DNA of 56,518 nucleotides from Acidobacteriaceae bacterium (GTDB lineage Bacteria; Acidobacteriota; Terriglobia; Terriglobales; Acidobacteriaceae), in the NCBI GenBank assembly GCA_003139095.1, contig PLHW01000057.1:1-56518 (forward strand). The letters are read 5' to 3'. The notes under the pieces were generated by a model, which saw only the letters and a program-made list of their open reading frames with translations, was not told the DNA's origin and made no database searches. The position numbers were made by a program, and so were the translations under genes. This document shows, one piece after another, positions 34,289-44,313 of this stretch; within the stretch, counting starts at the first letter, position 1, and the number at the start of each line of letters is the position of its first letter.

Positions 34289-34521
34289 TGTTGGGGATTT
34301 GAGGGTTGGGCTTTAGGTTACGTCGTCCTCGGGTATTTCGTCTCAGAAAATTCTCGCCTTTTCTCGCGGACTGACTTTGGTACCCTCCGCCACCCGGCTT
34401 CATGGGCCAAGCCGCGCTCCGGCAGTGATAAAATCCGCTTCAAGCACCACAGAAATCAGCTATTGGAGCAGTCGGCCCCCGGGTTCGCGATGTTCTCCGT
34501 GTGCCCTCTCGCACCACAAAC

Positions 34522-35175
34522 ATGAGTATGGGAGTGCAGGCCATCTTTCTCGTAGGGTTTATGGGATCCGGCAAAAGCGTGGTCGGGCGAGAACTGGCCC
34601 GCCGGCTGGGCTGGGAGTTCGTCGATCTCGACGCGCACATCGAGCGGTGCGCCGGCCAAACCATTCCCGAGATCTTTCGCCTTCAGGGAGAGGGCGGCTT
34701 CCGCGCATCGGAAAGCAGCGCGCTGCGCGATCTTACCGCTTCACTTCAACGCGCTACTGTAGTTGCTCTCGGCGGCGGCGCGTTTGCGCAGGAGGTCAAT
34801 CGCGAACTGCTGCGGCCTTGGCCCTCTGTGTTTCTTGATGCGCCGGTTGCCGAGCTTTGGCAGCGCTGCGCGCAGGAGGAGGCGGCCGGCAGGGAGGAGC
34901 GTCCTTTGCGCAAGGATCGCGAGCAGTTTGCCGCGCTGCACGCGGCGCGACTTCCGTTCTACCGCCAGGCATCGTTCACTGTGTGCACGGACGGCAAAGA
35001 CTGCGCCGCCGTTTGCGCGGAGATCGAACGCGCATTGGAATTGAGCGATGGCGCGGATACGCAACCGGGCGCCTCGCCTCGGCCTGCCGCTGCAACCGCC
35101 GGGGCGCGCGATGGCGCCAAACCAGCTTCCTCATCCGCTGAGCGCGGAGAATTCAGAATAGGAGAATCCCAGTGA
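34522..35175 (+). CDS. aroK: Shikimate kinase
   Basis: 217 aa from the ATG at 34522; an upstream GTG at 34501 adds seven residues without a better RBS. It phosphorylates shikimate in aromatic amino acid synthesis. The P-loop GFMGSGKSVVG, the shikimate-binding DLDAHIE and FRASES stretches, a GGGAF motif, and the lid with EERPLRKDREQF and an Arg in ARLPFYRQ are all present. The last ~45 residues form a low-complexity tail (GASPRPAAATAGARDGA) beyond the usual ~170. Its stop overlaps the GTG of the next gene. Confidence 0.93.
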   Translation: MSMGVQAIFLVGFMGSGKSVVGRELARRLGWEFVDLDAHIERCAGQTIPEIFRLQGEGGFRASESSALRDLTASLQRATVVALGGGAFAQEVNRELLRPWPSVFLDAPVAELWQRCAQEEAAGREERPLRKDREQFAALHAARLPFYRQASFTVCTDGKDCAAVCAEIERALELSDGADTQPGASPRPAAATAGARDGAKPASSSAERGEFRIGESQ

Positions 35176-35933
35176 AGTTTTCCGCCCGCCTGATCGCATG
35201 TTTTGTATTTGCGTCAATCGCTCTTTGCGTGGCATTCGCCGCGCCCCCGAAAGACAAGGAAAAAGAAAAGGCCGCGGAAGGCCAAAAGATCGACGCCGGC
35301 TCGTTTGGCATCTTTATGAACGGCCATCGCGTGGGCACGGAGACTTTTTCCATCTATCAAAACAACACGGGCAGCGTGATCAAGTCGGACTTCAAAACCG
35401 AGAACGATCCCAATCAAGCGGTGCAAAATTCCACCTTGGAACTCAACGGCGCCGGGGACATCCGCCGCTATGAGTGGAAGGAGCTGTTGCCGGAAAAGGC
35501 CGAGTCGGTGATCACTCCGAATGAACAGTTCCTGAATCAGCGATGGACGGCGGGCCCGACCGATAAGGAACATGAGCAGCCCTACCTGTTGCCGCCTTCG
35601 ACGAGCATTCTTGACGACTATTTTTTCATCCATCGCGAAGTGCTCGTCTGGCGGTTTCTGGCGGCCACCTGCAAGCAGGAAAAAGGCGTGGTGCAATGCC
35701 CCACCAGGCAGCGGTCGCAATTCGGAACCTTGAACCCGCGCCAGCATTCCTCTTCGCCGTTAAGCGCGGAATACCTGGGCCGCGAAAAAGTGAACTACAA
35801 AGGCAACCCGCAGGAATTCAATAAAGTCGAATTCAAGACCGAGGTGGGGCCGTGGCAGATCTGGCTCGACGACCAGTTCAAGGTGATGCGCATTGTGATC
35901 GAGGGCGATAAGACTGAGGTCATTCGCGACTAG
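35172..35933 (+). CDS. Secreted protein of unknown function
   Basis: 253 aa from the GTG at 35172 (overlaps aroK as GTGA; GGAG lies upstream). Signal peptide FVFASIALCVAFAAP, then a Lys/Glu-rich linker (KDKEKEKAAEG). The beta-rich body has GSFGIFMNGHRVGTETFSIY and a C-terminal KVEFKTEVGPWQIWLDDQFKV. The pattern of an exported lipid-or sugar-handling beta domain is similar to DUF6134-type proteins, but I cannot confirm it. Coupling to aroK may be incidental. Confidence 0.7.
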   Translation: MKFSARLIACFVFASIALCVAFAAPPKDKEKEKAAEGQKIDAGSFGIFMNGHRVGTETFSIYQNNTGSVIKSDFKTENDPNQAVQNSTLELNGAGDIRRYEWKELLPEKAESVITPNEQFLNQRWTAGPTDKEHEQPYLLPPSTSILDDYFFIHREVLVWRFLAATCKQEKGVVQCPTRQRSQFGTLNPRQHSSSPLSAEYLGREKVNYKGNPQEFNKVEFKTEVGPWQIWLDDQFKVMRIVIEGDKTEVIRD

Positions 35934-36015
35934 TGCGGAATGGCTCAATGGCAATTCTGATTTCGCCCAACAGGCTGGGTGTAAGCTCGGTAAAGTGATT
36001 TTTGCGGACTGACCA

Positions 36016-37125
36016 TTGACCATCCTCGACTCACGCACGTCACGGGTAGTATTCACGCTGCTGTTCTTCGCGCTGATCCTGGGATTTCTCTATGCGGCGC
36101 GGCGCACGCTCATCCTCTTCCTCTTCGCCATCTTCTTCGCGTACCTGATCAACCCGGCGGTTGGCCGATTTGAGAAATTCGTGCATGGCCGGACGCGCGC
36201 CATCGCCGTGATTTATTTCCTGCTCCTCTTGGCGGTGGGGCTGTTCTTCGTTCTCGCGGGGCCGCGCATCAGCCGCCAAGGCTCCCGCTTAGGCCAGGCG
36301 CTGCCCAGCCTGATGGATAAGGCCACCAGCGGCCAACTTTCGACGCCCATCGGCGAACTGGCGGCCCGCATCAGCAAAGAGCACGGCTGGAGCGCGGCAA
36401 CGCAGGCGCGGATTCAGGGCTTTCTTCTCAACCATCGCGAAGACATCGCCCAACTGGCGCAGCGCTTCGGCGTGCGCGCGGCTGAGGCCGCGCAGGAAAT
36501 CTGGGTACTTTTCCTCGTCCCCATACTTGCGATTTTTTTCCTGCGCGATGGCGACAGCTTCCACGCCGTTCTCGTTGCGCTAGTGCAATCCCGGACCCAG
36601 CGCGAGTTTCTGGAAGACGTGCTGCACGATCTGAATGAGATGCTGGCGCAGTTTATTCGCGCCCAGTTGACGCTGGCCGCCTTTTCGCTGGTGGTCTACA
36701 CCTCGGTACTGGGAGCGATGCGCGTGCCCTACGCACTGATGCTCGGCACGGCCGGCGGCGCGCTGGAATTCGTGCCGGTGGTCGGGCCGCTGGTCGCGGC
36801 AGTCGTAATGGTCGTGGTCGCCGTTCTCAGCAGCTATCCGCATCCGATTCTCCTGGTCGCTTTTCTGCTGCTCTGGCGCATGGTGCAGGATTACGTCATC
36901 TCGCCGCGCATCATGGGAGGGAGCGTAGAGTTGCATCCGCTGGCGGCCTTGTTTGGAATTCTGGCGGGCGGCGAAATCGCCGGCGTGCTCGGCGTTTACC
37001 TGTCCATTCCAGTGATGGCCAGCTTGCGCATAATGTTTCGACGCTGGCGTATTTACGCGGAAAAGCGAAAATTCGGACCGCTCAACGATTTTCTTCCGCA
37101 CGAATTGGGCCGCGAAACGAACTAA
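36016..37125 (+). CDS. AI-2E family transporter (PerM/TqsA-like permease)
   Basis: 369 aa, TTG start. The family has six to eight membrane helices with a central helical loop. Landmarks here are FALILGFLYAARRTLILFLF, a cytosolic stretch with GQLSTPIGELAARIS, the family-typical GTAGGALEFVPVVGPLVA and a conserved LHPLAALFGILAGGEIAGVLG near the end. The family exports or senses diverse small molecules; AI-2 transport is not implied by homology alone. It is followed by asd with a 108-base gap. Confidence 0.88.
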   Translation: MTILDSRTSRVVFTLLFFALILGFLYAARRTLILFLFAIFFAYLINPAVGRFEKFVHGRTRAIAVIYFLLLLAVGLFFVLAGPRISRQGSRLGQALPSLMDKATSGQLSTPIGELAARISKEHGWSAATQARIQGFLLNHREDIAQLAQRFGVRAAEAAQEIWVLFLVPILAIFFLRDGDSFHAVLVALVQSRTQREFLEDVLHDLNEMLAQFIRAQLTLAAFSLVVYTSVLGAMRVPYALMLGTAGGALEFVPVVGPLVAAVVMVVVAVLSSYPHPILLVAFLLLWRMVQDYVISPRIMGGSVELHPLAALFGILAGGEIAGVLGVYLSIPVMASLRIMFRRWRIYAEKRKFGPLNDFLPHELGRETN

Positions 37126-37233
37126 TTTTCCCCGGCCCCAGCCGCGCCGGTCCGCTCGCCGCACTCTCGCTCTTGACTCTCGCTCTTATATGTGCAGCCC
37201 GAAATATCCGTTGTTATAGAATTCAACTTATCC

Positions 37234-38286
37234 ATGTCGCACAAACTTCCTGTTGGAATTCTCGGTGCCACCGGCATCGTTGGGCAACGATTTATCCAGA
37301 TGCTCGAACACCATCCCTGGTTCGAGGTCGCGTGGCTCGCCGCATCGGACCGCTCCGAGGGACGGCCTTATGCCGAGGCCGCGCGCTGGCAGCTGAAAAC
37401 CACGATTCCCGCGCGCGTCGCGAGCATGACCATCGCGCCCGCCAAGCCTGAGGGCGCGCCGAAAATTATCTTCGCCGCGCTGGATGCCGCGATCGCGCGC
37501 GAACTCGAGCCGCAATTCGCCGAGGCCGGTTGCGCCGTCGTTTCCAACTCCAGTGCTCTGCGCATGCAGGCCGACGTGCCGCTGGTTATTCCCGAGGTCA
37601 ATGGCGATCACATCGCGCTTATCGATACGCAGCCATGGCGTAAGAAGTCCAAAGGATTCGCGGTCACCAATCCCAACTGCTCCGCCATCGGTCTGGTCCT
37701 TGCGCTCGCGCCGTTGCATCGCCGCTTTCAACTTGAGGCCGTAATGGCCGTCACGATGCAAGCCATAAGCGGCGCCGGTTATCCGGGAGTGGCCTCGCTC
37801 GACATTCTCGGCAACGTCATTCCCTACATCAAGAATGAAGAAGAAAAAATGGAGGAGGAGACGCAGAAACTGCTCGGCACGCTCAATGGCGACCGCGTCG
37901 ATCCCGCTCCGTTTGCGATGAGCGCGCAGTGCAATCGCGTCGCGGTGGAAGATGGCCACACTGAGTCGGTGTCGGTGCGGTTCAAGAGGAAGGCAAAGCC
38001 TGAAGAGATTATCGCCGCCTGGAATGAATTTTCTGCCGAGCCGCAGCGCCTGCATCTTCCGAGCGCGCCGGAAAAACCGGTTGTCTATCTCACTGCGCCG
38101 GATCGCCCGCAGCCGCGCTTTGACGTTGCCCTCGGCGCGGGCATGACCACCGCCGTCGGACGACTGCGCCCATGCAGCGTGCTCGAATGGAAATTTACCG
38201 TTCTGTCGCACAACACGATTCGCGGCGCAGCCGGCGCGGCCCTGCTGAACGCCGAACTGCTCAAGGCCAAAGGCTATTTGGGATGA
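37234..38286 (+). CDS. asd: Aspartate-semialdehyde dehydrogenase
   Basis: 350 aa from the ATG at 37234; the frame is open from 37192 but the NADP-binding motif GILGATGIVGQRF follows only after this start. It reduces aspartyl phosphate to aspartate semialdehyde, the branch point for lysine, threonine and methionine. Catalytic Cys149 lies in TNPNCSAIGL, the substrate Arg and His stretch in SHNTIRGAAGA. The overall form is the archaeal/fungal-like branch. It leads the lysine/DAP cluster. Confidence 0.93.
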   Translation: MSHKLPVGILGATGIVGQRFIQMLEHHPWFEVAWLAASDRSEGRPYAEAARWQLKTTIPARVASMTIAPAKPEGAPKIIFAALDAAIARELEPQFAEAGCAVVSNSSALRMQADVPLVIPEVNGDHIALIDTQPWRKKSKGFAVTNPNCSAIGLVLALAPLHRRFQLEAVMAVTMQAISGAGYPGVASLDILGNVIPYIKNEEEKMEEETQKLLGTLNGDRVDPAPFAMSAQCNRVAVEDGHTESVSVRFKRKAKPEEIIAAWNEFSAEPQRLHLPSAPEKPVVYLTAPDRPQPRFDVALGAGMTTAVGRLRPCSVLEWKFTVLSHNTIRGAAGAALLNAELLKAKGYLG

Positions 38287-38326
38287 ACACTCCTATCACG
38301 TTCTCCATCTGGAAGGGCGTCCGCCC

Positions 38327-39700
38327 ATGATCGTGATGAAGTTTGGCGGGACTTCCGTGCAGGACGCCAAGGCCATTGATCGCGTCGCGCAGATCGTGCA
38401 AGGCCGGCTCGCCGACCGGCCGGTGGTGGTCGTCAGCGCCATGGCCAAGGTGACCGATTCCCTCCTCGCTATGGGCAAAGCCGCCGGCAGTGGCGACCGC
38501 AAGACGGCTCTAAAGATGGCACGCGCCCTGCGCGAACGCCACTACGAAACGGCCGGTGAGCTTCTCGGCACTGCGCTCTTTACCGAGTTTCACGGCGATC
38601 TGGGCGCGGACTTTGAGGACCTCGACGAACTTCTGCGCGGCATTGGAGCCGTCGGCGAAATCACGCCGCGCACCTACGATTATGTCGCGTCGTTTGGCGA
38701 GGTGCTCTCCAGCAAAATCGTGGCGGCGGCGTTTGTCGCGCGTGGAATGCCCGGCGTGCACGTCGATTCGCGGCAGTGCCTGCTCACGGACAGCAGTTTC
38801 ACCCGCGCGGTTCCTCAGTTCGAAGAAACCAACGAGCGGCTAAAGAAGAAAGTCGCACCCGCTATTGAGGCGGGAAAGATTCCAGTCATGGGCGGATTCA
38901 TCGGCTCCAATCGCGTCGGTATTACGACGACGATCGGCCGCGGCGGCTCTGATTTTTCCGCCGCCATTTTCGGCGCGGGCCTTGGCGCGCAGCGCATCGA
39001 AATCTGGACCGACGTTGACGGCATGATGACGACCGACCCGCGCCTCTGCCCTGACGCGCGACGCATCAAGGTCATCAGCTTCGACGAAGCTGCCGAACTC
39101 GCTTATTTCGGCGCCAAGGTTCTCCACCCGGCGACTGTGCTGCCCGCCATTCAGCAAAACATTCCTGTCTACGTTCTCAATTCGCAGAACCCCACCTGCG
39201 AAGGCACCAAGGTCACGGCGCGCGCGCCGCACTGCACTAATATTTTTAAAGCTATTGCGTTGAAAAAGAAAATCACTCTCGTTGAAGTCGCGGCGCCCCG
39301 ACGCTTGCTCGTTCACGGATATCTCAAATCCATCTTCGAGCTGTTTGATCAACACAACGTCGCCGTCGACGTCGTTTCAACTTCCGAAGTCAGCGTCTCG
39401 GTTACGGCGGAGACGAACGAGTCAATTCCTGCGCTGGCCGCCGATCTGGCAAAGCTCGCGGACGTGAAGTACGAGGGCCGCAAAGCCATCGTGTGCCTGG
39501 TGGGCGTCAATTTACGCGAAACGCCCGGCATTGCCGCCAAGGTTTTCGGCCTGCTGGAAAACGTGAAGATCCGCATGATTTCGCAGGGCGCATCGGAAAT
39601 TAATCTGACGTTTGTGATCGAGGAAGACGACGCGACTGAGGTCGTCCGCCGCCTGCACCATGCATTCTTCGCCGAAGCCGACCCGGAAGTATTCGCGTAG
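38327..39700 (+). CDS. lysC: Aspartate kinase
   Basis: 457 aa. First enzyme of the aspartate family, making aspartyl phosphate. Kinase signatures: KFGGTSVQDAKAI at the N-terminus, VVVSAMAKVTDSL, GRGGSDFSAAIFGAGL and EIWTDVDGMMTTDPRL. Two C-terminal ACT domains (from ~310, ITLVEVAAPRRLLVHGYL, and later VCLVGVNLRETPGIAAKVF) indicate allosteric feedback by lysine or threonine. It sits 40 bases after asd and is probably in one unit. Confidence 0.95.
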   Translation: MIVMKFGGTSVQDAKAIDRVAQIVQGRLADRPVVVVSAMAKVTDSLLAMGKAAGSGDRKTALKMARALRERHYETAGELLGTALFTEFHGDLGADFEDLDELLRGIGAVGEITPRTYDYVASFGEVLSSKIVAAAFVARGMPGVHVDSRQCLLTDSSFTRAVPQFEETNERLKKKVAPAIEAGKIPVMGGFIGSNRVGITTTIGRGGSDFSAAIFGAGLGAQRIEIWTDVDGMMTTDPRLCPDARRIKVISFDEAAELAYFGAKVLHPATVLPAIQQNIPVYVLNSQNPTCEGTKVTARAPHCTNIFKAIALKKKITLVEVAAPRRLLVHGYLKSIFELFDQHNVAVDVVSTSEVSVSVTAETNESIPALAADLAKLADVKYEGRKAIVCLVGVNLRETPGIAAKVFGLLENVKIRMISQGASEINLTFVIEEDDATEVVRRLHHAFFAEADPEVFA

Positions 39701-39702
39701 AA

Positions 39703-39740
39703 CTTTTCAACCGCAGAGTTCGCTGAGAGCGCGGAGAATT
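39703..39740. repeat. Dispersed GCAGAG-type repeat, left arm
   Basis: AACCGCAGAG followed by CGCTGAGAGCGCGGAGA, right after the lysC stop. It forms an imperfect inverted pair with 39822-39856, spaced by about 80 bases, and resembles the copy at 5791-5828. Confidence 0.55.
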
Positions 39741-39821
39741 TAAAGCAGAAAAATCAGAACTCCCGCACCATCTCTGGCCTCATCTAAACGATTAGAATCG
39801 GGCGGTGGTAAAATCCCAGAA

Positions 39822-39856
39822 ATTTCTGCGCGATCTCGGCGCACTCTGCGGTTAAA
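39822..39856. repeat. Dispersed GCAGAG-type repeat, right arm (inverted)
   Basis: Ends CACTCTGCGGTTAAAG; its reverse complement begins CTTTAACCGCAGAG and matches 5791-5828 at most positions. It stops about 12 bases before the dapB ATG, so it may affect expression of dapB. Confidence 0.55.
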
Positions 39857-39867
39857 GGTTCTCGGCT

Positions 39868-40548
39868 ATGCAGCTTCTAATTCTAGGCCGCGGCAAGACT
39901 GGCTCCCTCGTAGCCGAGGTCGCGCGCGAGCGCCGTCACCACGTGCAAGTCCTCGGCGGGGCCGACAATGTTAACGCCTGCGCCCTCACTCCCGGCTTTC
40001 TCGCGCCCTTTAACGCCGTCATCGACTTCACCACACCTGCCGCCGTCGTCGGCAACGCCGAAGCCTGCATCCGCGCTCGCAAATGCATCGTCATCGGCAC
40101 CACCGGATGGTACGGCGAACTTCCGCGCCTCAGCGAACTTGCGCTTGCGGCCAACGCGGGCCTTCTGTACGGCTCGAATTTCTCCATCGGCGTGAACTTA
40201 TTCTTCGAGATCGTGCAAGCGTCCGCCGCCGCCATGAACTTCGATTATTCTGGCCAGATTTTCGAGCGCCATCACGCCCAGAAAAAAGATGCGCCGTCGG
40301 GTACAGCTGTCACCATGCAAAAAATAATTCGCGAGTCGAGCCAGCAGGAGCTTGAAATCGTCTCCTTCCGCGAAGGCGACGCGGTCGGCATGCACGAGTT
40401 GGTCTTCAACTCCGCCGCCGACCGAATCTATCTCTGCCACGATGCGAAATCCCGCCGCGGCTTCGCCGAGGGCGCGATACGCGCCGCCGAATGGCTCGTC
40501 GGCAAATCCGGCGTATTCGACTTCCGCACCGTCTGGCGCGAACTGTAG
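39868..40548 (+). CDS. dapB: 4-hydroxy-tetrahydrodipicolinate reductase
   Basis: 226 aa, slightly short for the family. It reduces the DapA product in lysine/DAP synthesis. The Rossmann start is LLILGRGKTGSLVAEVA. The catalytic and substrate region is clear: ERHHAQKKDAPSGTAVTM with His135, His136 and Lys140. GTTGWYGEL and SNFSIGVNLFF are also family typical. The next gene in the cluster is an unrelated-looking membrane protein, then dapA. Confidence 0.92.
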   Translation: MQLLILGRGKTGSLVAEVARERRHHVQVLGGADNVNACALTPGFLAPFNAVIDFTTPAAVVGNAEACIRARKCIVIGTTGWYGELPRLSELALAANAGLLYGSNFSIGVNLFFEIVQASAAAMNFDYSGQIFERHHAQKKDAPSGTAVTMQKIIRESSQQELEIVSFREGDAVGMHELVFNSAADRIYLCHDAKSRRGFAEGAIRAAEWLVGKSGVFDFRTVWREL

Positions 40549-40722
40549 CGGCCACGTCGCACTGATTGCTGAGTCGGGACTGACGCCGTCGGCTGTCCGG
40601 GCAAAGTTTCTGGCGGCTGCCGCCGGCAGTGCTACGATATTCCGAGAAACAATTCCCGCGCGTTCGCCATCAGCCTGCGCTCGGACGATTCACCGCTTCT
40701 TCCTGGAAGGAGCCGGTCCGAC

Positions 40723-41172
40723 ATGACCATTGTCCTTCTGCTCGTCGTGATCGTGATTCTGCTCTATACGCATCGGGCTCGCCATGAGTACACGCTGGGC
40801 GTATTTCTGCTGCTGGCGGCGTTCACCTTGCTGGCGATTCAAATTCATCTTTTGCGCATTCTTGGCGAGCTCTTTGCACTCGCCCTTCAGCACTGGATCG
40901 AACTATTGACGGCCTTCAGCGGCGCCATGCTGCTCATCGTGCCCGCGGTAATGCTCTACGTCGCCCTCCGCGACCATACCGAAAAGCGGCCAGCACCGGG
41001 CAATCCGCCGCAACCGCACGGCGCGGTGCGCAGCAAGTTTGAGCGGCGAGTCGCCACCCTGATGGCTCTCGGATATGGACGGACTCAGGCGGAAATGACC
41101 GCGCTCGGCCAGATGAAACGCGATCTCCAGCATCTCCAGCGGGAAAAACTGAACCTTAGAGATCCCTCCTAG
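40723..41172 (+). CDS. Small membrane protein of unknown function
   Basis: 149 aa. Three hydrophobic segments: VLLLVVIVILLYTH, YTLGVFLLLAAFTLLAI and LTAFSGAMLLIVPAVMLYVA. The C-terminal ~60 residues are polar and helical (ERRVATLMALGYGRTQAEMT). No family was recognised. It lies between dapB and dapA on the same strand, so it could be part of the lysine transcription unit without a known role in it. Confidence 0.65.
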   Translation: MTIVLLLVVIVILLYTHRARHEYTLGVFLLLAAFTLLAIQIHLLRILGELFALALQHWIELLTAFSGAMLLIVPAVMLYVALRDHTEKRPAPGNPPQPHGAVRSKFERRVATLMALGYGRTQAEMTALGQMKRDLQHLQREKLNLRDPS

Positions 41173-41274
41173 AAATCACATTTGCGCCGGCCACCAAGGT
41201 TCGGCTGGCTCGCCGCGCTGTCGTTCCATGCCTGTCACCTGACACTTGGCTCAGTTCGCGCTATCCTTAGCATC

Positions 41275-42402
41275 ATGCAACTCCGAGGCTGTGGTACTGC
41301 CCTGGTTACGCCGTTCACCCCCGACGGCGCGGTCGATGAAACTGCGCTCCGCAATCTGGTCGCCTGGCAAGTCGAGTCGGGCATCGATTTCCTGATTCCC
41401 TGCGGAACGACCGGAGAAACTCCGACCCTGACGCACGATGAGTGGCTGCACGTGATTGACGTGACCATCGAGGTTGCAGCCGGGCGCGTGCCCATCATGG
41501 CGGGAGCGACTTCGAACTCCACCATTGAGGCCGTCGGCAAAGCGAAAGAGGTCGCGGCGCGCCCGGGCGTGGACGCGATCCTCACCGCCTCCCCTTATTA
41601 CAACAAGCCGACGCAGGAGGGCCAGTATCGCCACTTCCGCGCGATCGCCGAGGCGGTGGACAAGCCGCTGATTCTCTATAACGTGCCCGGGCGTACCTCG
41701 GCCAACCTCGAGCCCGTAACGCTGGCGCGGCTGAGCGAGGTGCCGAACATCATCGGCGTAAAAGAGGCGAGTGGCAGCATCACGCAAATCGCCGAAGCGC
41801 TCAACCTTGTACCCGAGACGTTTCTCGTCTTCTCCGGCGACGATGCCATCACCTTGCCGGTGATCGCGCTTGGAGGCGTCGGCATCGTCTCGGTTGCGTC
41901 CAACGAAATTCCGCACGAGATGGCGGCGATGACGCGCGCCGCGCTCGCCAACGATTGGCAGACGGCGCGCACGTTGCACCGCAAATATCTGCCGCTCATG
42001 CAGGCGAATTTTATCGAGTCGAGCCCGCTGCCGGTGAAGGCCGTGCTGGCCATGATGGGCAAGATCCAGGAGATCTATCGCCTGCCGCTCGTTCCCATGC
42101 GCCGCGACACGCGCTCGAAGCTGCAAAAGATCGCGACCGATGCCGGCGTGCTCACGCGGCCTTCCCCGGTCGCCGCGCCGGTTGAGTTTTTTGTTTATGA
42201 AAGCTGGGCCGCCGGGCCGCACAAGGTAATTCTGCACCGCGCCAGTTGCGGGCAATGCAGTTCCGGCAAAGGACGGCCCGCCGGCCACGATCCGAATCAC
42301 TCGCGCTGGCACGGCCCGTTTGGCAATCCGAACGAAGCGCGCGAGGCGACGCATCATCTGCCCGGAGTGTTGATTCGCAGCGAATGCAAGTGCATGGCGT
42401 AA
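41275..42402 (+). CDS. dapA: 4-hydroxy-tetrahydrodipicolinate synthase with C-terminal Cys-rich module
   Basis: 375 aa from the ATG at 41275; typical DapA is about 290. It condenses pyruvate with aspartate semialdehyde. The TIM-barrel enzyme is complete: GTTGE (43-47), SPYYNKPTQEG, Tyr135 in LILYNVPGR, Schiff-base Lys163 in GVKEASG. From about residue 298 a separate module follows (FFVYESWAAGPHKVILHRASC, then SRWHGPF, and IRSECKCMA). Cys325, Cys328, Cys371 and Cys373 could bind a metal. The fusion is unusual. Located between the membrane protein and dapD. Confidence 0.93.
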   Translation: MQLRGCGTALVTPFTPDGAVDETALRNLVAWQVESGIDFLIPCGTTGETPTLTHDEWLHVIDVTIEVAAGRVPIMAGATSNSTIEAVGKAKEVAARPGVDAILTASPYYNKPTQEGQYRHFRAIAEAVDKPLILYNVPGRTSANLEPVTLARLSEVPNIIGVKEASGSITQIAEALNLVPETFLVFSGDDAITLPVIALGGVGIVSVASNEIPHEMAAMTRAALANDWQTARTLHRKYLPLMQANFIESSPLPVKAVLAMMGKIQEIYRLPLVPMRRDTRSKLQKIATDAGVLTRPSPVAAPVEFFVYESWAAGPHKVILHRASCGQCSSGKGRPAGHDPNHSRWHGPFGNPNEAREATHHLPGVLIRSECKCMA

Positions 42403-42541
42403 ATCAGCTTCGGGCGGCGGGCTACGAGCCGCGAGCTTTTCGATATAGCTCGGAAGTTAATGGATTGTCATTCCGAACGAAGTGAGGAATCTGCAGTCGC
42501 TCGCACTCACCGCGAATCATCGCTCTGCGTATGCTCTGCCT

Positions 42542-43372
<831 letters not shown>

Positions 43373-43387
<15 letters not shown>

Positions 43388-43408
43388 TCATAAGCCAGTC
43401 CTTTTTTT
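43373..43408 (+). terminator. Intrinsic terminator overlapping the dapD stop
   Basis: The stem GACTGGCT / AGCCAGTC pairs perfectly over eight bases. Its left arm lies in the last dapD codons, and the right arm is followed by CTTTTTTT. It closes the asd-to-dapD cluster. Confidence 0.8.
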
Positions 43409-43446
43409 AGATGTTCACTCGGGTTCGGCGCTTCGACGAGACGCCG

Positions 43447-44145
43447 CTAGAGTTTACATTCCCCTGACAACTTAATCCCCGCCGTCTGGCTTTGCTCTTC
43501 GATGAGCTTCCGCCGTGCCTCAAGGTGTTTGTGCCGGAAGTGCGCCAGTGCGCGCATGCCCCACGCGCGCACAAAGTAGTAGTTCAGCGTGCTGCCGATG
43601 ACCGAACTTGCGATCGGAATCAATCGTCCCGCCCATTTCTCCACCACTTCGGCGCTGGCGCGCGCCGCGATTCGCTGGATCACTTTGGGCACGAACTTGT
43701 TGACCACTTCTTTTTCCAGCAGCTCGCGGCTGATGTCCACGCCCGCCGCGCTGGCCGCCGCAATCCACAACTCGGCCACTTCGTCGTCGGTGTTCATCTC
43801 GAAGCCATAAAGCAGGCTCAGCTTCTGAATCGTGCGCATCGTAATGGCCGAGAGAATTCCGAGGTCCGGCATGATCGTCAAAATCCCCCCGAAGCCCAGC
43901 CCCGCGCCCTCGGCCGCCGCCATCCTCATGCCGCTGCGAATCACCGACTCGGCCACATCGTCGAGCCGCGACATTTCAACCGAGTAGACGCCGTGAAACG
44001 TGATAATCGGCAGGCCATACGCGGCGCGCAGTTGAAACAGAAAGCGCTCGGGCTCCACCCGGATGGTCCGGTACGCGCGCGTCAGGCCGCCGCGGATCGC
44101 CTCCTCCGCGCGCCGTCGCAACCATGATTTTTTTTCTTCGGCCAT
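43447..44145 (-). CDS. EcsC family protein
   Basis: 232 aa. The EcsC domain is recognised by GLGFGGILTIMPDLGILSAI with the MRTIQKLSLLYGFE helix that follows, and by the helical C-terminus (IPIASSVIGSTLNYYFVRAWG). EcsC proteins are linked to protein secretion and ABC transporters in Firmicutes, but their exact role is unknown. The gene is convergent with dapD and divergent from the RNase J gene. Start ATG at 44145 with no strong RBS. Confidence 0.85.
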   Translation of the reverse strand: MAEEKKSWLRRRAEEAIRGGLTRAYRTIRVEPERFLFQLRAAYGLPIITFHGVYSVEMSRLDDVAESVIRSGMRMAAAEGAGLGFGGILTIMPDLGILSAITMRTIQKLSLLYGFEMNTDDEVAELWIAAASAAGVDISRELLEKEVVNKFVPKVIQRIAARASAEVVEKWAGRLIPIASSVIGSTLNYYFVRAWGMRALAHFRHKHLEARRKLIEEQSQTAGIKLSGECKL

Positions 44146-44153
44146 ACTTCGGT

Positions 44154-44250
44154 CATTAGTCGTTCGTCGTTCGTCGTTGGTCGTTCGCTGGCTGCTTTTA
44201 GCCTCGGCGGAAATGGCCCAACAACCAACGACCCAACGCTAAGTTTATCA
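44154..44250. repeat. CGTTCGT tandem repeat and inverted counterpart
   Basis: Several units of TCGTTCG / TCGTTGG follow at 44154-44190, and ACCAACGACCCAACG lies at about 44225-44240 as a rough inverse, giving a long imperfect hairpin. It is in the divergent gap between the EcsC and RNase J genes. Confidence 0.55.
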
Positions 44251-44313
44251 GCGGGCCGAAGACCGCACCGGGCCAGCTCCGGCCCCGCGCGTGTGCTAGC
44301 ATCAATGCATCGA

